A stretch of 64,000 bases of DNA from Planctomycetota bacterium (GTDB lineage Bacteria > Planctomycetota > UBA1135): the NCBI GenBank assembly GCA_004295085.1, contig SHNF01000018.1, forward strand, positions 434,001 to 498,000. Reading direction: 5' to 3'. The position numbers were made by a program, and so were the translations under genes. Of the stretch, positions 8,528 to 17,483 are shown piece after piece. The notes below the pieces were generated by a model that did no database searches, was not told the DNA's origin, and saw nothing but the letters and a program-made list of their open reading frames with translations. Each line of letters begins with the position of its first letter. Positions within the stretch are counted from its first letter, which is position 1.

Positions 8528-10516
8528 GTGCCGAGCGCCTCCCCCGCCCTCCGCCACCTGCTGCAGCAGCCGCTCACCAGCCTGCGCGGAGTCGGGCCCA
8601 GGCGCGCGGCGCTGCTGGCCGAGGCGCTCGGCCTGCGCACCGTGGGCGAACTGCTGCGCTGCCTGCCGCGCCGCTACGAGGCGCCGCCGCCGCTGCGCCG
8701 CCTGGCCGAGGTGGCGGACGGGGAGCGGGTGCGCGTGCGCGTGCGCGTGCGCAGCACGTCGCTGTGGCGCCGCGGCCGGCGCAGCACCTTGAGCCTGCGC
8801 ATCGACGACGCCAGCGGCGCGGGCAGCGCCGTCTACTTCAACCAGCCCTATCTGCGCGATTCCTTCCCCGCGGGACGATTGCTCCTGCTCGAAGGACGCG
8901 CGGCGCGCCGTCGCGGCCTGACGCTTTTCGCCCCGCGCGTGCTCGCGGAGTCCGATCTGCAGCGCAGCGTCCTGGTGCCGGTCTATGCGGAAACCGACGG
9001 CCTGCCGCGCGCACTTCTGGCGCGTGCCGTGGCCGCCGCGCTGGCGCTGGACCTCGAGATCCCGGACGCGCTGCCGCCGCAGGTGCGCGCCGCCGCCGGC
9101 GTGCCCGACCTGGGGCAGGCCCTGCGCAGCCTGCACGCGCCCGCGGACCTCGCGGCCGCGGAAACGGGCCGCCGCCGCCTGGCCTGGGAGGAGATCCTGG
9201 CGCTGGAACGTCGGCGCCGGAGCGAGCCCGCGGTCCCCACGCGGCGCGCCACGCAGCCGCGCGTGTGGGAGCGGATCCGCGCCCGCCTGCCCTTCGCCCT
9301 CACCGCCGACCAGCAGCGCGCGCTCGCGGTGCTGCGCGCCGACCTGGACGGCGGCGCCCCCTTGCGCCGCCTCCTCCACGGCGAGGTCGGCAGCGGCAAG
9401 ACGGCGCTGGCCTTTGCCCTGAGCCTGGCGCTCGCCGTGGAAGGCGGGCAGACCGCGCTGCTCGCGCCCACCGAGATCCTGGCGCGCCAGCACCTTGCCA
9501 CCTTCCGGCGCTGGCTGCACGCTTCCCAATTGCACGTGATCGGCCTGCTCGGCGACGACACCGCCGCCGCGCGCGCCGCGGCACTGGACGCACTCACGAC
9601 CGGGCGCGCGCACATCGCCATCGGCACGCACGCGCTCTACGGCCGCGAGGTGCACTTCGCGCGCCTGCAGCTCGTCATCTTCGACGAGCAGCACCGCTTC
9701 GGCGTGCGCCAGAAAGCGGCACTCCTCGCCAAGGGTGCGCAGCCGCATGTCCTCACCATGACGGCCACACCGATCCCGCGTACGCTCGCCTGGGCGCGCT
9801 ACGGCGCGCTCGAGCCGATCGAACTGCGCGCCCGGCCCGCGGCCGGCGCCACCGTGCGCACGCAGGTTCGCCCCCTGGCCGAATGGCCGGCCACGGCGGC
9901 GGCCTTGCTCCCGCGCCTGCGCGCCGGAGAGCGCGCCTTCGTGGTGTACCCGCGCATCGATGGTCCCGCCGGCCTGCTGGCGGGCGCCCGCGCCCTGCTC
10001 CAGGGCCCCTGGAGCGGCCTGTCCGCGGTCCTGATCCACGGCCGCATGCCGGGCGCCGAGGTGGAGGCCGCGGTCGAGCGCTTCCGCCGCGGCCACGCGC
10101 AGGTCCTGCTGGGCACCACAGTCGTGGAAGTCGGCCTGGACGTGCCCGACGTGCCGCTCATGTGCATCCTCGAGGCGCAGCGGCTCGGCCTGGCCAGCCT
10201 GCACCAGTTGCGCGGGCGCCTGTGCCGCGGTGCCGGCGCGCGCAGCGGCGCGTGCTGGATGTTCGCGGAGGCGGCTTCCCAGCCACGCCTGCGCGTGCTC
10301 GAAGCCTGCGCCGACGGTTTCAGCGTGGCGCGCGAGGACCTGCGCCAGCGCGGTCCCGGCGCCTTGCACGGCCTGCGCCAGCACGGCCGGGCCGACTTCA
10401 GCGCCTTCGACCCCGAGCGCGACGAGGACTTGCTCGAGTGCCTGCGCCGGCCGGAAGTGCAGGTATTCCTGGCGGCCGGGCCGGCAGCCTCGGACGTTGC
10501 CGGCCTGACCGCGTAG
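8528..10516 (+). CDS. recG: ATP-dependent DNA helicase RecG
   Basis: Branch-migration helicase that reverses stalled forks and processes Holliday junctions. The 662 residues show the N-terminal wedge/OB domain, starting with helix-hairpin residues (LTSLRGVGPRRA). Then come helicase motifs GEVGSGKT (I), LAPTEILARQH (Ia), IFDEQHRFGV (II), MTATPIPRT (III), LLGTTVVEVGLDVP (V) and LHQLRGRLCRG (VI). Two positions differ from the most common RecG text: GEVGSGKT for GDVGSGKT, and RLCRG for RVGRG. The length is slightly short compared with about 690 residues. The start is a GTG after the GT4 stop. It contains four tandem gtgcgc units encoding alternating Arg-Val. Confidence 0.93.
   Translation: MPSASPALRHLLQQPLTSLRGVGPRRAALLAEALGLRTVGELLRCLPRRYEAPPPLRRLAEVADGERVRVRVRVRSTSLWRRGRRSTLSLRIDDASGAGSAVYFNQPYLRDSFPAGRLLLLEGRAARRRGLTLFAPRVLAESDLQRSVLVPVYAETDGLPRALLARAVAAALALDLEIPDALPPQVRAAAGVPDLGQALRSLHAPADLAAAETGRRRLAWEEILALERRRRSEPAVPTRRATQPRVWERIRARLPFALTADQQRALAVLRADLDGGAPLRRLLHGEVGSGKTALAFALSLALAVEGGQTALLAPTEILARQHLATFRRWLHASQLHVIGLLGDDTAAARAAALDALTTGRAHIAIGTHALYGREVHFARLQLVIFDEQHRFGVRQKAALLAKGAQPHVLTMTATPIPRTLAWARYGALEPIELRARPAAGATVRTQVRPLAEWPATAAALLPRLRAGERAFVVYPRIDGPAGLLAGARALLQGPWSGLSAVLIHGRMPGAEVEAAVERFRRGHAQVLLGTTVVEVGLDVPDVPLMCILEAQRLGLASLHQLRGRLCRGAGARSGACWMFAEAASQPRLRVLEACADGFSVAREDLRQRGPGALHGLRQHGRADFSAFDPERDEDLLECLRRPEVQVFLAAGPAASDVAGLTA
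8729..8752 (+). repeat. Tandem 6-bp repeat inside recG
   Basis: Four perfect head-to-tail copies of gtgcgc encode an Arg-Val repeat within the wedge/OB domain. A hexamer repeat can gain or lose two codons without breaking the frame. Confidence 0.85.
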
Positions 10517-10619
10517 TTCGAGTTTCCCGCGCGGAAAGGCGGGCTACACCTTGGCATCGGTGCTCGGTTCGAGGCTGGATGGGTATCCTGTCGCCTCGTT
10601 GCCGGTCCGGACCCCCGCA

Positions 10620-13580
10620 GTGGCAAGCACGTCACCCCCCCGCCTGACCCTGGTCGCCGGCTTGCTCGCGGCTGTCGCGGGGGCCGCTGCGGCCGTCCAG
10701 CAGCCGGCGCCATCGCCGGAGCGCGAGCGCGGGCAACTGGAGCTGCCGGCCCCGCCGCCCAAGCCCAAGCCGGAGCCGCAGCCGCAAGTGAAGGCGCCGG
10801 AACTGGTTGCGCCCAGCGGGTTCTGGACGGTGCCGGCGGCCAACCGGGTGGAGGAGGTGTTCGCGCGCTTCGAGCGCGAGCCGGCCATCCAGGAGCCGAC
10901 GCTCCGCACGTATCTGGACGAGCTCAGGTCCATGGGCCTGGGAACGCGCGAGACGGCCTTGAAGGCGCTGGGCTCGCCGCACGCGCCGTCACTGGTGCTG
11001 GCGTCGCGGCTGCTGGTGTCGGTGGGCAAGCGCGAGGACGCGGAGGCGCTGGCGGCCGCGGCCTCCGTGGCGGGGACGCTCGATTCCGCCAGCGCGTGCC
11101 TGGAGGCGGCCACGCGCCTCAACGGCGGCTGGCTGCCGGAGACGGCGGCAAGGCTGCTGGACCACCCGCAGCGAACGGTGCGCTCGGCGGTGGAGGGGCG
11201 GTTGGCCAAGCTGCCGCACGACAGCCACGTGCCGGCGCTGCTGGACTACCTGCGCAACGGCCGCGACAGCGACGTGCGCCTGCGCGCGGCGCGCCTGCTG
11301 CGCAGCTTCACCGGCAATGAGGACGTGCGCGCGGCGCTTACAGCCGCGCTGGCGGACGCGTCCGTGCCCGTGTGCTTCGAGGCGGCGGAGGCCCTGGCCG
11401 GCAGCGGGCGGCCGGAAGAGGTGGCCTGGATCCGGGAGCGGATCCTGGCGGCGGAGCTGGGGCCCGAGCTGGGATACGTGGTGCACGGGCTGCTGCGCCA
11501 GCAGCAGGCGGTGAGCGTGCTGCTGGTGGACGAGGCCATGCTGGCCCGGCTGCGCCTGGCGCTGGGTACGGGCGACCTGTTCGTGTCGGGGGCGGCCGCG
11601 GCGGCGCTGGCCGAGTATCACTTCCGCTCGGAGAGCGAGGACGGCATCGGGCGGCTCGAGGGCGAGGTGCTGCACGCGCTGGTGCGCGCCGTGGGCGGGA
11701 AGGCCTTCTACGCGCAGTACGCGCGCTTCTCACCCCTGGCCGAGGAGAGCCTCAAGCGCATCACCGGCGAGGACTTCCGTGGCCAGGACCGCAGCGCCTG
11801 GCTGGCCTGGCACGCCGCCAACTACGAGGGCTTCCGATCGGTGCGCGGGGTGCTGCCGCTGCTGCCGGCGGACTACGCCCGCCTGGAGGTGAGCTGGCAG
11901 CGCGGTGACGGCGCGGCGCGCGTGCTGGCTGGCTCCGGCGCTGCGGCCGCCGGCCCCGGCACGCGCCTGCTCGGCGACGGCGGGCTGGAGGCGATGGTGG
12001 CGGCCCTGGATGAGGCGCAGTTGCTGGAGGTGGCGGTGCTGCCGGGCACGTACGGACCGCCGGAGGAGCCGGTGGGCCTACGCCTGGAGATCCACGCCGG
12101 CACGCGCCGCAAGCGCCTGACCTTCCGCGGGCAGTCGGGAGCGAGCTGGCTGCCGGCCGTGCTGGAGCGGCTCGAGCGCTTGCACCAGGAGAGCGCCTGG
12201 CAGTCGCTGGGCGCGCCCGGCGAGGAGCGCGCATTCGTGCTGGAGCGGCTGGAACGCTGGGATCGCGCCGATGCGCTCGAGCGGCGCCGCTGCCTCGTGG
12301 AGTGGAGCCTGGGCTGCGCGCCCCGGCTTGCGGACGCGACCCTGGCGGCGTGGTGTGAGAAGCTGGTGGCGGAGCCGGAGCTGGAAGGCGTCTGGGACGC
12401 GCGGCTCGGCCGTGAGCTGCTGGCGGAGATTCCGGCGCGGGCCGGGGACACCGCGCTGGCGTCGCTGCTGCTCGGCGCCGGCTTGCGCGTGCCCGCGCCC
12501 GACGTCCTGGGGCCGTTCCTGGACGCGCTGGCGGGACTGGAAGAACCGCTGCGCTCGGATCTCCTGCTGCAAGGCCTCATCCGCTTCGGCCCCGTGGCCG
12601 CGGCCGAAGTGTTGCGCCGGGACGAGCGCCTGCCGGTGCGCGTGGCCGCCGCGCGCGCGCTGGGACGGGCCGGCGGCGCCGGCCGCGACGCCCTGCTGGC
12701 CGCCGTGGAGGATCCCAATCCTCTGGTGGTGCGCATGGCGCTGCGCTCGCTGGGCGAGCTGGGCGATCGCAGCGTCCTGCCGCAGGTGCTGGCCCGGTCC
12801 GAGCCCGGCCAGCCCAAGGAGGTGCGCAAGGAAGCGCTGTGGGCGCTCGGCCAGCTGCGGGCGGTGGAGGGCGTCCCGGCGCTGGCGCTGGCGGCGCGGG
12901 ACGAGGACAACGGCATCCGCCTGGCGGCCGTGGACGCGCTCGGCCACGTGCCGGGCAAGGCGGTGGAGGAAGCGTTCGTGGCCCTCTTCCCCGAGTATGC
13001 GGCGACGCCGCTGGAGGTCCCGTTCCTGCGCGCGCTGGAGCAGCGCGGCGCCGCGGCCGCGCGCGCCGTGCTGGAGCGGCACCTGGAGACCTTGCAGCCG
13101 ATGGCGGCGCGCCGCGCGGCCATCCACGCCGGGCGCCTGGGGGATCCGGTGGCCGCGCCGTTCCTGGTCGGCCTGCTGGCGGAGACGCCCAACGATCCCG
13201 AGCTCCTGGACGCCCTGGCCTTCAGCCTGTGCGTGGACTTCCGCAACACGCCGGATCCGGCGGGCGTGTACACGGCCTGGTGGCGCGACAACTCGCGGCG
13301 CAGTCCCTCCATCTGGCTGGCCAAGGCCGCGGCCGACTGCGGCCTGCCGCTGCCGGACGAGTTCACGCAGCCGGATGCCAAGCATCCCACCGAGTGCGCG
13401 CAGGCGCTGCTGCGGCTGCTGGAGAGCGGGCCCGGCGACCTGCGTCCCGCCGCGACGTATTACCTGTATCAGCTCACCGGCGTGGACGCTCCCGCGCTGA
13501 CGGGCCACACGCCCAAGCCGGTGGTGCAGCAGACGGCACAAGGATGGCACGCTTGGCTGCAGGCCCGCGCCAGCGGCTGA
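10620..13580 (+). CDS. Exported HEAT-repeat protein
   Basis: A 986-residue protein with an N-terminal signal-like hydrophobic stretch (LTLVAGLLAAVAGAAAAV), a Pro-rich spacer (PPPKPKPEPQPQ), then long arrays of HEAT-like helical repeats. The clearest block is near residues 660-790 (VRVAAARALGRAG, VRMALRSLGELGD, VRKEALWALGQL, IRLAAVDALGHV). These superhelical repeats usually serve protein binding in the periplasm or envelope. The GTG start places the hydrophobic stretch near the N-terminus; an ATG at 10551 would add 23 residues before it. Its 3' end overlaps the lytic transglycosylase start by 37 bases. No catalytic motif seen. Confidence 0.8.
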   Translation: MASTSPPRLTLVAGLLAAVAGAAAAVQQPAPSPERERGQLELPAPPPKPKPEPQPQVKAPELVAPSGFWTVPAANRVEEVFARFEREPAIQEPTLRTYLDELRSMGLGTRETALKALGSPHAPSLVLASRLLVSVGKREDAEALAAAASVAGTLDSASACLEAATRLNGGWLPETAARLLDHPQRTVRSAVEGRLAKLPHDSHVPALLDYLRNGRDSDVRLRAARLLRSFTGNEDVRAALTAALADASVPVCFEAAEALAGSGRPEEVAWIRERILAAELGPELGYVVHGLLRQQQAVSVLLVDEAMLARLRLALGTGDLFVSGAAAAALAEYHFRSESEDGIGRLEGEVLHALVRAVGGKAFYAQYARFSPLAEESLKRITGEDFRGQDRSAWLAWHAANYEGFRSVRGVLPLLPADYARLEVSWQRGDGAARVLAGSGAAAAGPGTRLLGDGGLEAMVAALDEAQLLEVAVLPGTYGPPEEPVGLRLEIHAGTRRKRLTFRGQSGASWLPAVLERLERLHQESAWQSLGAPGEERAFVLERLERWDRADALERRRCLVEWSLGCAPRLADATLAAWCEKLVAEPELEGVWDARLGRELLAEIPARAGDTALASLLLGAGLRVPAPDVLGPFLDALAGLEEPLRSDLLLQGLIRFGPVAAAEVLRRDERLPVRVAAARALGRAGGAGRDALLAAVEDPNPLVVRMALRSLGELGDRSVLPQVLARSEPGQPKEVRKEALWALGQLRAVEGVPALALAARDEDNGIRLAAVDALGHVPGKAVEEAFVALFPEYAATPLEVPFLRALEQRGAAAARAVLERHLETLQPMAARRAAIHAGRLGDPVAAPFLVGLLAETPNDPELLDALAFSLCVDFRNTPDPAGVYTAWWRDNSRRSPSIWLAKAAADCGLPLPDEFTQPDAKHPTECAQALLRLLESGPGDLRPAATYYLYQLTGVDAPALTGHTPKPVVQQTAQGWHAWLQARASG

Positions 13581-14176
13581 CGCTGTTCGTGGTTGCGCTG
13601 TTCGCTGTGACAGCGCTGGGAGTCATCTGCCAGCGCGACAGCGATCCGGTGCTGCGCGTGGAGACCTTTGCCGCCGGCATCCTGCACGCGGCCGCCGAGG
13701 CCGGGTTGGAGGATCCATTCCTGCTGGCGGGGCTGGTGTACGCCGAGAGCCGCGGCAATCCGGCCGCGGTGTCGTCCACCGGCGCACAAGGGCTGTGCCA
13801 GCTCGTGCCGAGCACGGCGGCCGAGCTCGCGGCCCTGCACCAGATTCCCGGCCCGCCCTTCACGCCGCAGGACAACCTGCGCCTGGGGGCCTGGTACCTG
13901 GCGGAACTGCAGCGGCGCTGGCACGGCGACACGGATCTGGCCTTGCTCTCCTACCGCCTCGGTCCCAACAAGGTGGCGCGCGAGGTGGCGGCGGCCGGTG
14001 GCGCGGACGCGTGGAAGGCGCAGATCCAGCAGCAGCTGCCCGGGCCCTGGGATCACCGCAATGAGGTCCTGCGTGCGCGCGCGCTGTTCCGCCAGCGGGC
14101 CGCGAGCGGCGTCGGCTGGCCGGAGCGCGCGCGCGTCCTGGCGCAGAACTGGGCGGCCGGCGGTCCTAAGGAGTGA
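13544..14176 (+). CDS. Lytic transglycosylase (SLT domain)
   Basis: A 210-residue protein with an N-terminal signal anchor (LTLFVVALFAVTALGVI, about residues 12-28) followed by a Slt70-like goose-lysozyme fold. YAESRGNPAAVSS contains the catalytic Glu of the ESR motif, then GAQGLCQLVPSTA and NLRLGAWYLAEL follow as in family 1 lytic transglycosylases. It cleaves the MurNAc-GlcNAc bond of peptidoglycan, forming 1,6-anhydro-MurNAc, in the periplasm. Cys in GLCQL replaces the usual Met or Leu. The start lies inside the HEAT-repeat gene, so translation is probably coupled. Confidence 0.88.
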   Translation: MARLAAGPRQRLTLFVVALFAVTALGVICQRDSDPVLRVETFAAGILHAAAEAGLEDPFLLAGLVYAESRGNPAAVSSTGAQGLCQLVPSTAAELAALHQIPGPPFTPQDNLRLGAWYLAELQRRWHGDTDLALLSYRLGPNKVAREVAAAGGADAWKAQIQQQLPGPWDHRNEVLRARALFRQRAASGVGWPERARVLAQNWAAGGPKE

Positions 14177-14178
14177 GC

Positions 14179-14511
14179 ATGCAGCCCCGGCGCATGATCC
14201 TGGTGTGCCAGAACGAGCGCGCCGCCGGCAAGGAGTCGTGCCGGCCTTCCGGCGGCGACGCGCTCCTGGCGGCATTCAAGCTGGCGCTCAAGGAGCGCGG
14301 GCTCAAGGGCGCGCTGCGCGCGGTGGGCACGAGCTGCCTCGGACAGTGCGCAGGCGGCCCGCACTGCGTGGTATGGCCGGAAGGGGTGTGGTACCGCGGC
14401 CTGCAGGCGGCGGACGTGGCCGAGATCGTGGAGCAGCACCTCGTCGGCGGCCGGCCGGTGGAGCGCCTGCGCGCGCCCGCGCCGCCGCCGGAATCGCTCC
14501 AGGCGGAGTGA
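14179..14511 (+). CDS. Thioredoxin-like [2Fe-2S] ferredoxin
   Basis: A 110-residue protein with four Cys arranged C10-x10-C21 ... C-x3-C (SCLGQC), the pattern of thioredoxin-fold [2Fe-2S] ferredoxins such as the NuoE-like and (2Fe-2S) ferredoxin domain proteins. A further Cys follows in GGPHC. GVWYRGLQAADVAEIVEQHL is the typical C-terminal helix. The ATG is preceded by a good Shine-Dalgarno sequence (aaggag, six-base spacing); a GTG six bases upstream is less likely. It probably carries electrons in the cytoplasm. It is tightly packed between the lytic transglycosylase and a second, unrelated ferredoxin. Confidence 0.85.
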   Translation: MQPRRMILVCQNERAAGKESCRPSGGDALLAAFKLALKERGLKGALRAVGTSCLGQCAGGPHCVVWPEGVWYRGLQAADVAEIVEQHLVGGRPVERLRAPAPPPESLQAE

Positions 14512-14846
14512 GTGTGCCCAGGATCCGGGTACAGCCGGGCGGGCGCGTGCTGGAAGCGCCATCCTCCGGCACGCTGCTCGACACCGCCCTGGACCATGGC
14601 CTGGCGCTGCCCTTCGGCTGCCAGTCCGCGAAGTGCGGCCAGTGCCGGGTCCAGGTGCTGGACGGCGCGGACAGCGGCCTGCTGCCGCCTTCGGTGCTGG
14701 AGCGGACGGCGCTCCTGGGCCTGCACTGCGGGCGCGGTGTGCGCCTGGCCTGCCAGGCGCGCCTCGTGGGCGATGTGGTGGTCCGCCCCTTGCACGCTCC
14801 CCCCGGGGACGAGGACCGTGACGATGGGCCCTCCGCCGTAGAATGA
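14508..14846 (+). CDS. Plant-type [2Fe-2S] ferredoxin
   Basis: A 112-residue protein with the beta-grasp ferredoxin signature FGCQSAKCGQC (C-x4-C-x2-C) and the fourth Cys downstream in LACQARLVGDV. The N-terminal half (RIRVQPGGRVLEAP, TLLDTALDHGLALPFGC) fits Fer2-domain proteins. The GTG start overlaps the preceding stop as GTGA, and its own stop overlaps the next ATG. Two structurally unrelated [2Fe-2S] carriers are therefore translated in tandem. The redox partner is not visible in the window. Confidence 0.85.
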   Translation: MSVPRIRVQPGGRVLEAPSSGTLLDTALDHGLALPFGCQSAKCGQCRVQVLDGADSGLLPPSVLERTALLGLHCGRGVRLACQARLVGDVVVRPLHAPPGDEDRDDGPSAVE

Positions 14847-15529
14847 GCGCCATGGTGCGCGTCGGGGTGTGCTTGTCCGGCTGCGGCTACCTGGACGGGG
14901 CCGAGATCCACGAGTCCGTGCTCACGCTGCTGGCCCTGGACCGGGCCGGCGCGCAGGCACTGTGCTTCGCGCCGGACATCCCGCAGATGCACGTGGTGAA
15001 CCACCTCAGCGGCCAGGTGGTGCCGGGCGAGACCCGCAACGTCCTGGCGGAGGCGGCGCGCATCGCCCGCGGCAACATCGTGCCCGCGTCCCGGGTGCGG
15101 GCCGGCGACTTCGACGCCCTGATCCTGCCTGGCGGCTACGGCGCCGCCAAGAACCTGTGCAATTTCGCCGTGGCCGGCGCGCAGGCCAGCGTCGAGCCGG
15201 AGGTGGCGCGCGTGGTGCGCGAGACCTTGCAGGCCGGCAAGCCGCTGGGGGCCATCTGCATCAGCCCGGCGCTGGTGGCCGCGGTCCTGCGCGGCGCGCC
15301 TGCCCGTCCCGAGCTGACCATCGGCAACGACCTGGACACCGCCACGGCCCTGGAGGCCATGGGAGTGAAACACGTGGCCTGTCCGGTGCGTGATATCCAC
15401 GTGGACCAGCGCAACAACATCGTCAGCACGCCCGCCTACATGCTGGCGCGCGACATCGCCGAGGCAGCGGACGGCATCGAGCGCCTGGTCGGCGCGATCC
15501 TGGCGCGCGTGCCCGCCGGCGTGGCGTGA
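14843..15529 (+). CDS. elbB: Isoprenoid biosynthesis glyoxalase ElbB (DJ-1/PfpI superfamily)
   Basis: A 228-residue DJ-1/PfpI-like protein that matches ElbB closely: VGVCLSGCGYLDGAEIHES at the N-terminus, HVVNHLSGQ, DALILPGGYGAAKNLCNFA, then GAICISPALVA, where the nucleophile-elbow Cys sits, and IGNDLDTATALEAMG. ElbB family proteins have glyoxalase activity in vitro and were linked to isoprenoid synthesis. An inner ATG three codons in is an alternative start. The ATG overlaps the ferredoxin stop (ATGA). Confidence 0.9.
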   Translation: MSAMVRVGVCLSGCGYLDGAEIHESVLTLLALDRAGAQALCFAPDIPQMHVVNHLSGQVVPGETRNVLAEAARIARGNIVPASRVRAGDFDALILPGGYGAAKNLCNFAVAGAQASVEPEVARVVRETLQAGKPLGAICISPALVAAVLRGAPARPELTIGNDLDTATALEAMGVKHVACPVRDIHVDQRNNIVSTPAYMLARDIAEAADGIERLVGAILARVPAGVA

Positions 15530-15539
15530 GCGCGGGCGC

Positions 15540-17483
15540 GTGACGGCGGCCTCCGTGCAGACTTCCGACCCGCCGCAGCGAGCGCGCCTCGACCTCCCGG
15601 CCTTCGGCCTGCGCGCCGGCCTGGCGGCCGGCCTGCTGATGCTGGGGCTGGGGCTGGCCACGCCCGGACGTTTCGACGTGCTGGCCCACCCGCTGCTGCG
15701 CGTCCTCTTCTTCCTGTTCCCGCTGGCCTGGTATGGATTCATCGGCCTGGTGCTGGGCGTCGCGGCCGCCGGCCTCGCGCGGCTCCTGGAGCGTTTCGCG
15801 GGCGCTGCGCGCTGGCCGCGCCCGGCCCTGGCGGCGGCGCTGCTGGTCGCCAGCCTGGGGTACGTGGGCTCGATCTGGCAGCGGGCGCTGCCGAAGACCG
15901 ATTCCGGCAGGATCTGGATGCTGGCCGCGTGTGCACTTCTGACCGTGGCCGTGCTCGCCGTCCCCCTGGCGCGGCGGCCCCCCGGCTCGCGGCGCCTGCT
16001 GTGGGGCGGAAGCCTGGTCATCGCGCTCGGCCTGGGCCTGACCGCGTACTGGATAGGCAGCGCGCGCAGCATCGTCCACGGCGCGGCGCCGCAGCCGCCG
16101 GCGGATTCCGCAGACAAGCCCAACCTCGTGCTGATCACCTGGGACACGGTGCGCGCCGACATGCTGCCGCTGTACGGAGGCGCGGGCCTGGAGAGTCCGC
16201 AGCTCGAGCGTCTGGCCAGCCAGGGCGTGGTGTTCGACCAGATGCTGGCCGTGGCGCCGATCACCGGGCCCGCGCACGCCTCCCTGCTCACCGGCGTGAT
16301 GCCGCCCACTCACGGGCTGCGCAGCAACGGCGACACCACCATGAGCGCAGGAGTGCCCACCCTGGCTCAGGCGCTGCGCGCCAACGGCTACGACACGGCG
16401 GCCTTCGTGGCGGCGTTCCCGGTGCGCGGCCAGTTCGGCTTCGCGCGCGGATTCCGGGTCTACGACGACCGCCTGGGCGGGGAGGGGATCGCCGACCGCA
16501 TGGTGGATTTCCAGCCCATCGATCCGTACACCGTGGCCAAGCTGCAGAAGCTGCTGCTGCGCGCCGCCGACTCCGACCGCATGGAAGCCGCGATCGAGGG
16601 CGCCCGGGTGCTGGAGCGCGCGCAGGAGTACCTGGCGCAGGCGCAGGCGCCCTTCTTCCTGTGGCTGCACTTCTACGACGCCCACGGCCCGCACGACCCG
16701 GCGCCGCCGTACCTCGCAAAGGCCGAGGCGCTGGCCGCGGGAGCGCGCCCGCAGCCCGTGGATCCGGCCCGCAGCGCCACGAACATGCTGGGACAGCGTG
16801 CCGAGATCATGGAGCTGGACGCCTACCTTGGCCAGGTGCTGGCCGCGCTGGACGCGTGCGATCCCGGCCTGCAGCGCACCGCGGTCCTGCTGATCGCGGA
16901 CCACGGAGAGTGTTTCGGCGAGGGCGGCTACGTCAACACGCACGCCCCCAGCCTGTACGAGGCCACCCAACGCATCCCGGCCGTGCTGCGCCTGCCGGAC
17001 GGCTCCGGCGGCGGCCGGCGCGTCGCCGACCTCGCCAGCCAGATCGACGTGACCCCCACCTTCCTGGAGCTGGCCGGCTTGAAGGCGATGCCGGGCGTCC
17101 AGGGCGTCAGCCTGCTGCCCGCGGCGCGCGGCAGCGGCCCGCTGGCGCAGCGGCCCCTGTTCGCGCGGGGGATGTACATGGAGGCGATGCTGCAGCGCAT
17201 GCAGGAGGGCGAGCACAAGTACGGCCTGCGCGACGCCGAGTGGAAGTTCCTGCAGGGCGCCGAGGACCCGGGCTGGACCCGCCTGTTCCGCTTGTCGGAG
17301 GGCGAGGACGCCGACCAGTCGGCGCAGCACCCGGAGGTCGCCGCGCGCATGCGCGCGGCCCTGGCGCAGATGCTGGAGGACATGCCCAGGTCCGAGGACA
17401 CCTCCCGGGCGCTGAGCGACAGCGAGTGGAAGAGCCTGGCGGAGCTCGGCTACGCCGACGGCCAGGAGGAGGAGCAACCATGA
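15540..17483 (+). CDS. Membrane-bound sulfatase-like hydrolase (alkaline phosphatase superfamily)
   Basis: A 647-residue protein: about four to five N-terminal membrane segments (residues 20-180), then a sulfatase-fold domain. Metal ligands are visible in LVLITWDTVRAD (Asp202) and IADHGECFGEGG. In the nucleophile region (APITGPAHASLLTG) the residue aligned with the formylglycine-forming Cys/Ser is Thr242. A true sulfatase needs Cys or Ser there, while Thr is the nucleophile in phosphoryl-transferring relatives, so phosphodiesterase or phosphotransferase activity is possible. The GTG start lies ten bases after elbB. The active domain should face the periplasm. Confidence 0.82.
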   Translation: MTAASVQTSDPPQRARLDLPAFGLRAGLAAGLLMLGLGLATPGRFDVLAHPLLRVLFFLFPLAWYGFIGLVLGVAAAGLARLLERFAGAARWPRPALAAALLVASLGYVGSIWQRALPKTDSGRIWMLAACALLTVAVLAVPLARRPPGSRRLLWGGSLVIALGLGLTAYWIGSARSIVHGAAPQPPADSADKPNLVLITWDTVRADMLPLYGGAGLESPQLERLASQGVVFDQMLAVAPITGPAHASLLTGVMPPTHGLRSNGDTTMSAGVPTLAQALRANGYDTAAFVAAFPVRGQFGFARGFRVYDDRLGGEGIADRMVDFQPIDPYTVAKLQKLLLRAADSDRMEAAIEGARVLERAQEYLAQAQAPFFLWLHFYDAHGPHDPAPPYLAKAEALAAGARPQPVDPARSATNMLGQRAEIMELDAYLGQVLAALDACDPGLQRTAVLLIADHGECFGEGGYVNTHAPSLYEATQRIPAVLRLPDGSGGGRRVADLASQIDVTPTFLELAGLKAMPGVQGVSLLPAARGSGPLAQRPLFARGMYMEAMLQRMQEGEHKYGLRDAEWKFLQGAEDPGWTRLFRLSEGEDADQSAQHPEVAARMRAALAQMLEDMPRSEDTSRALSDSEWKSLAELGYADGQEEEQP

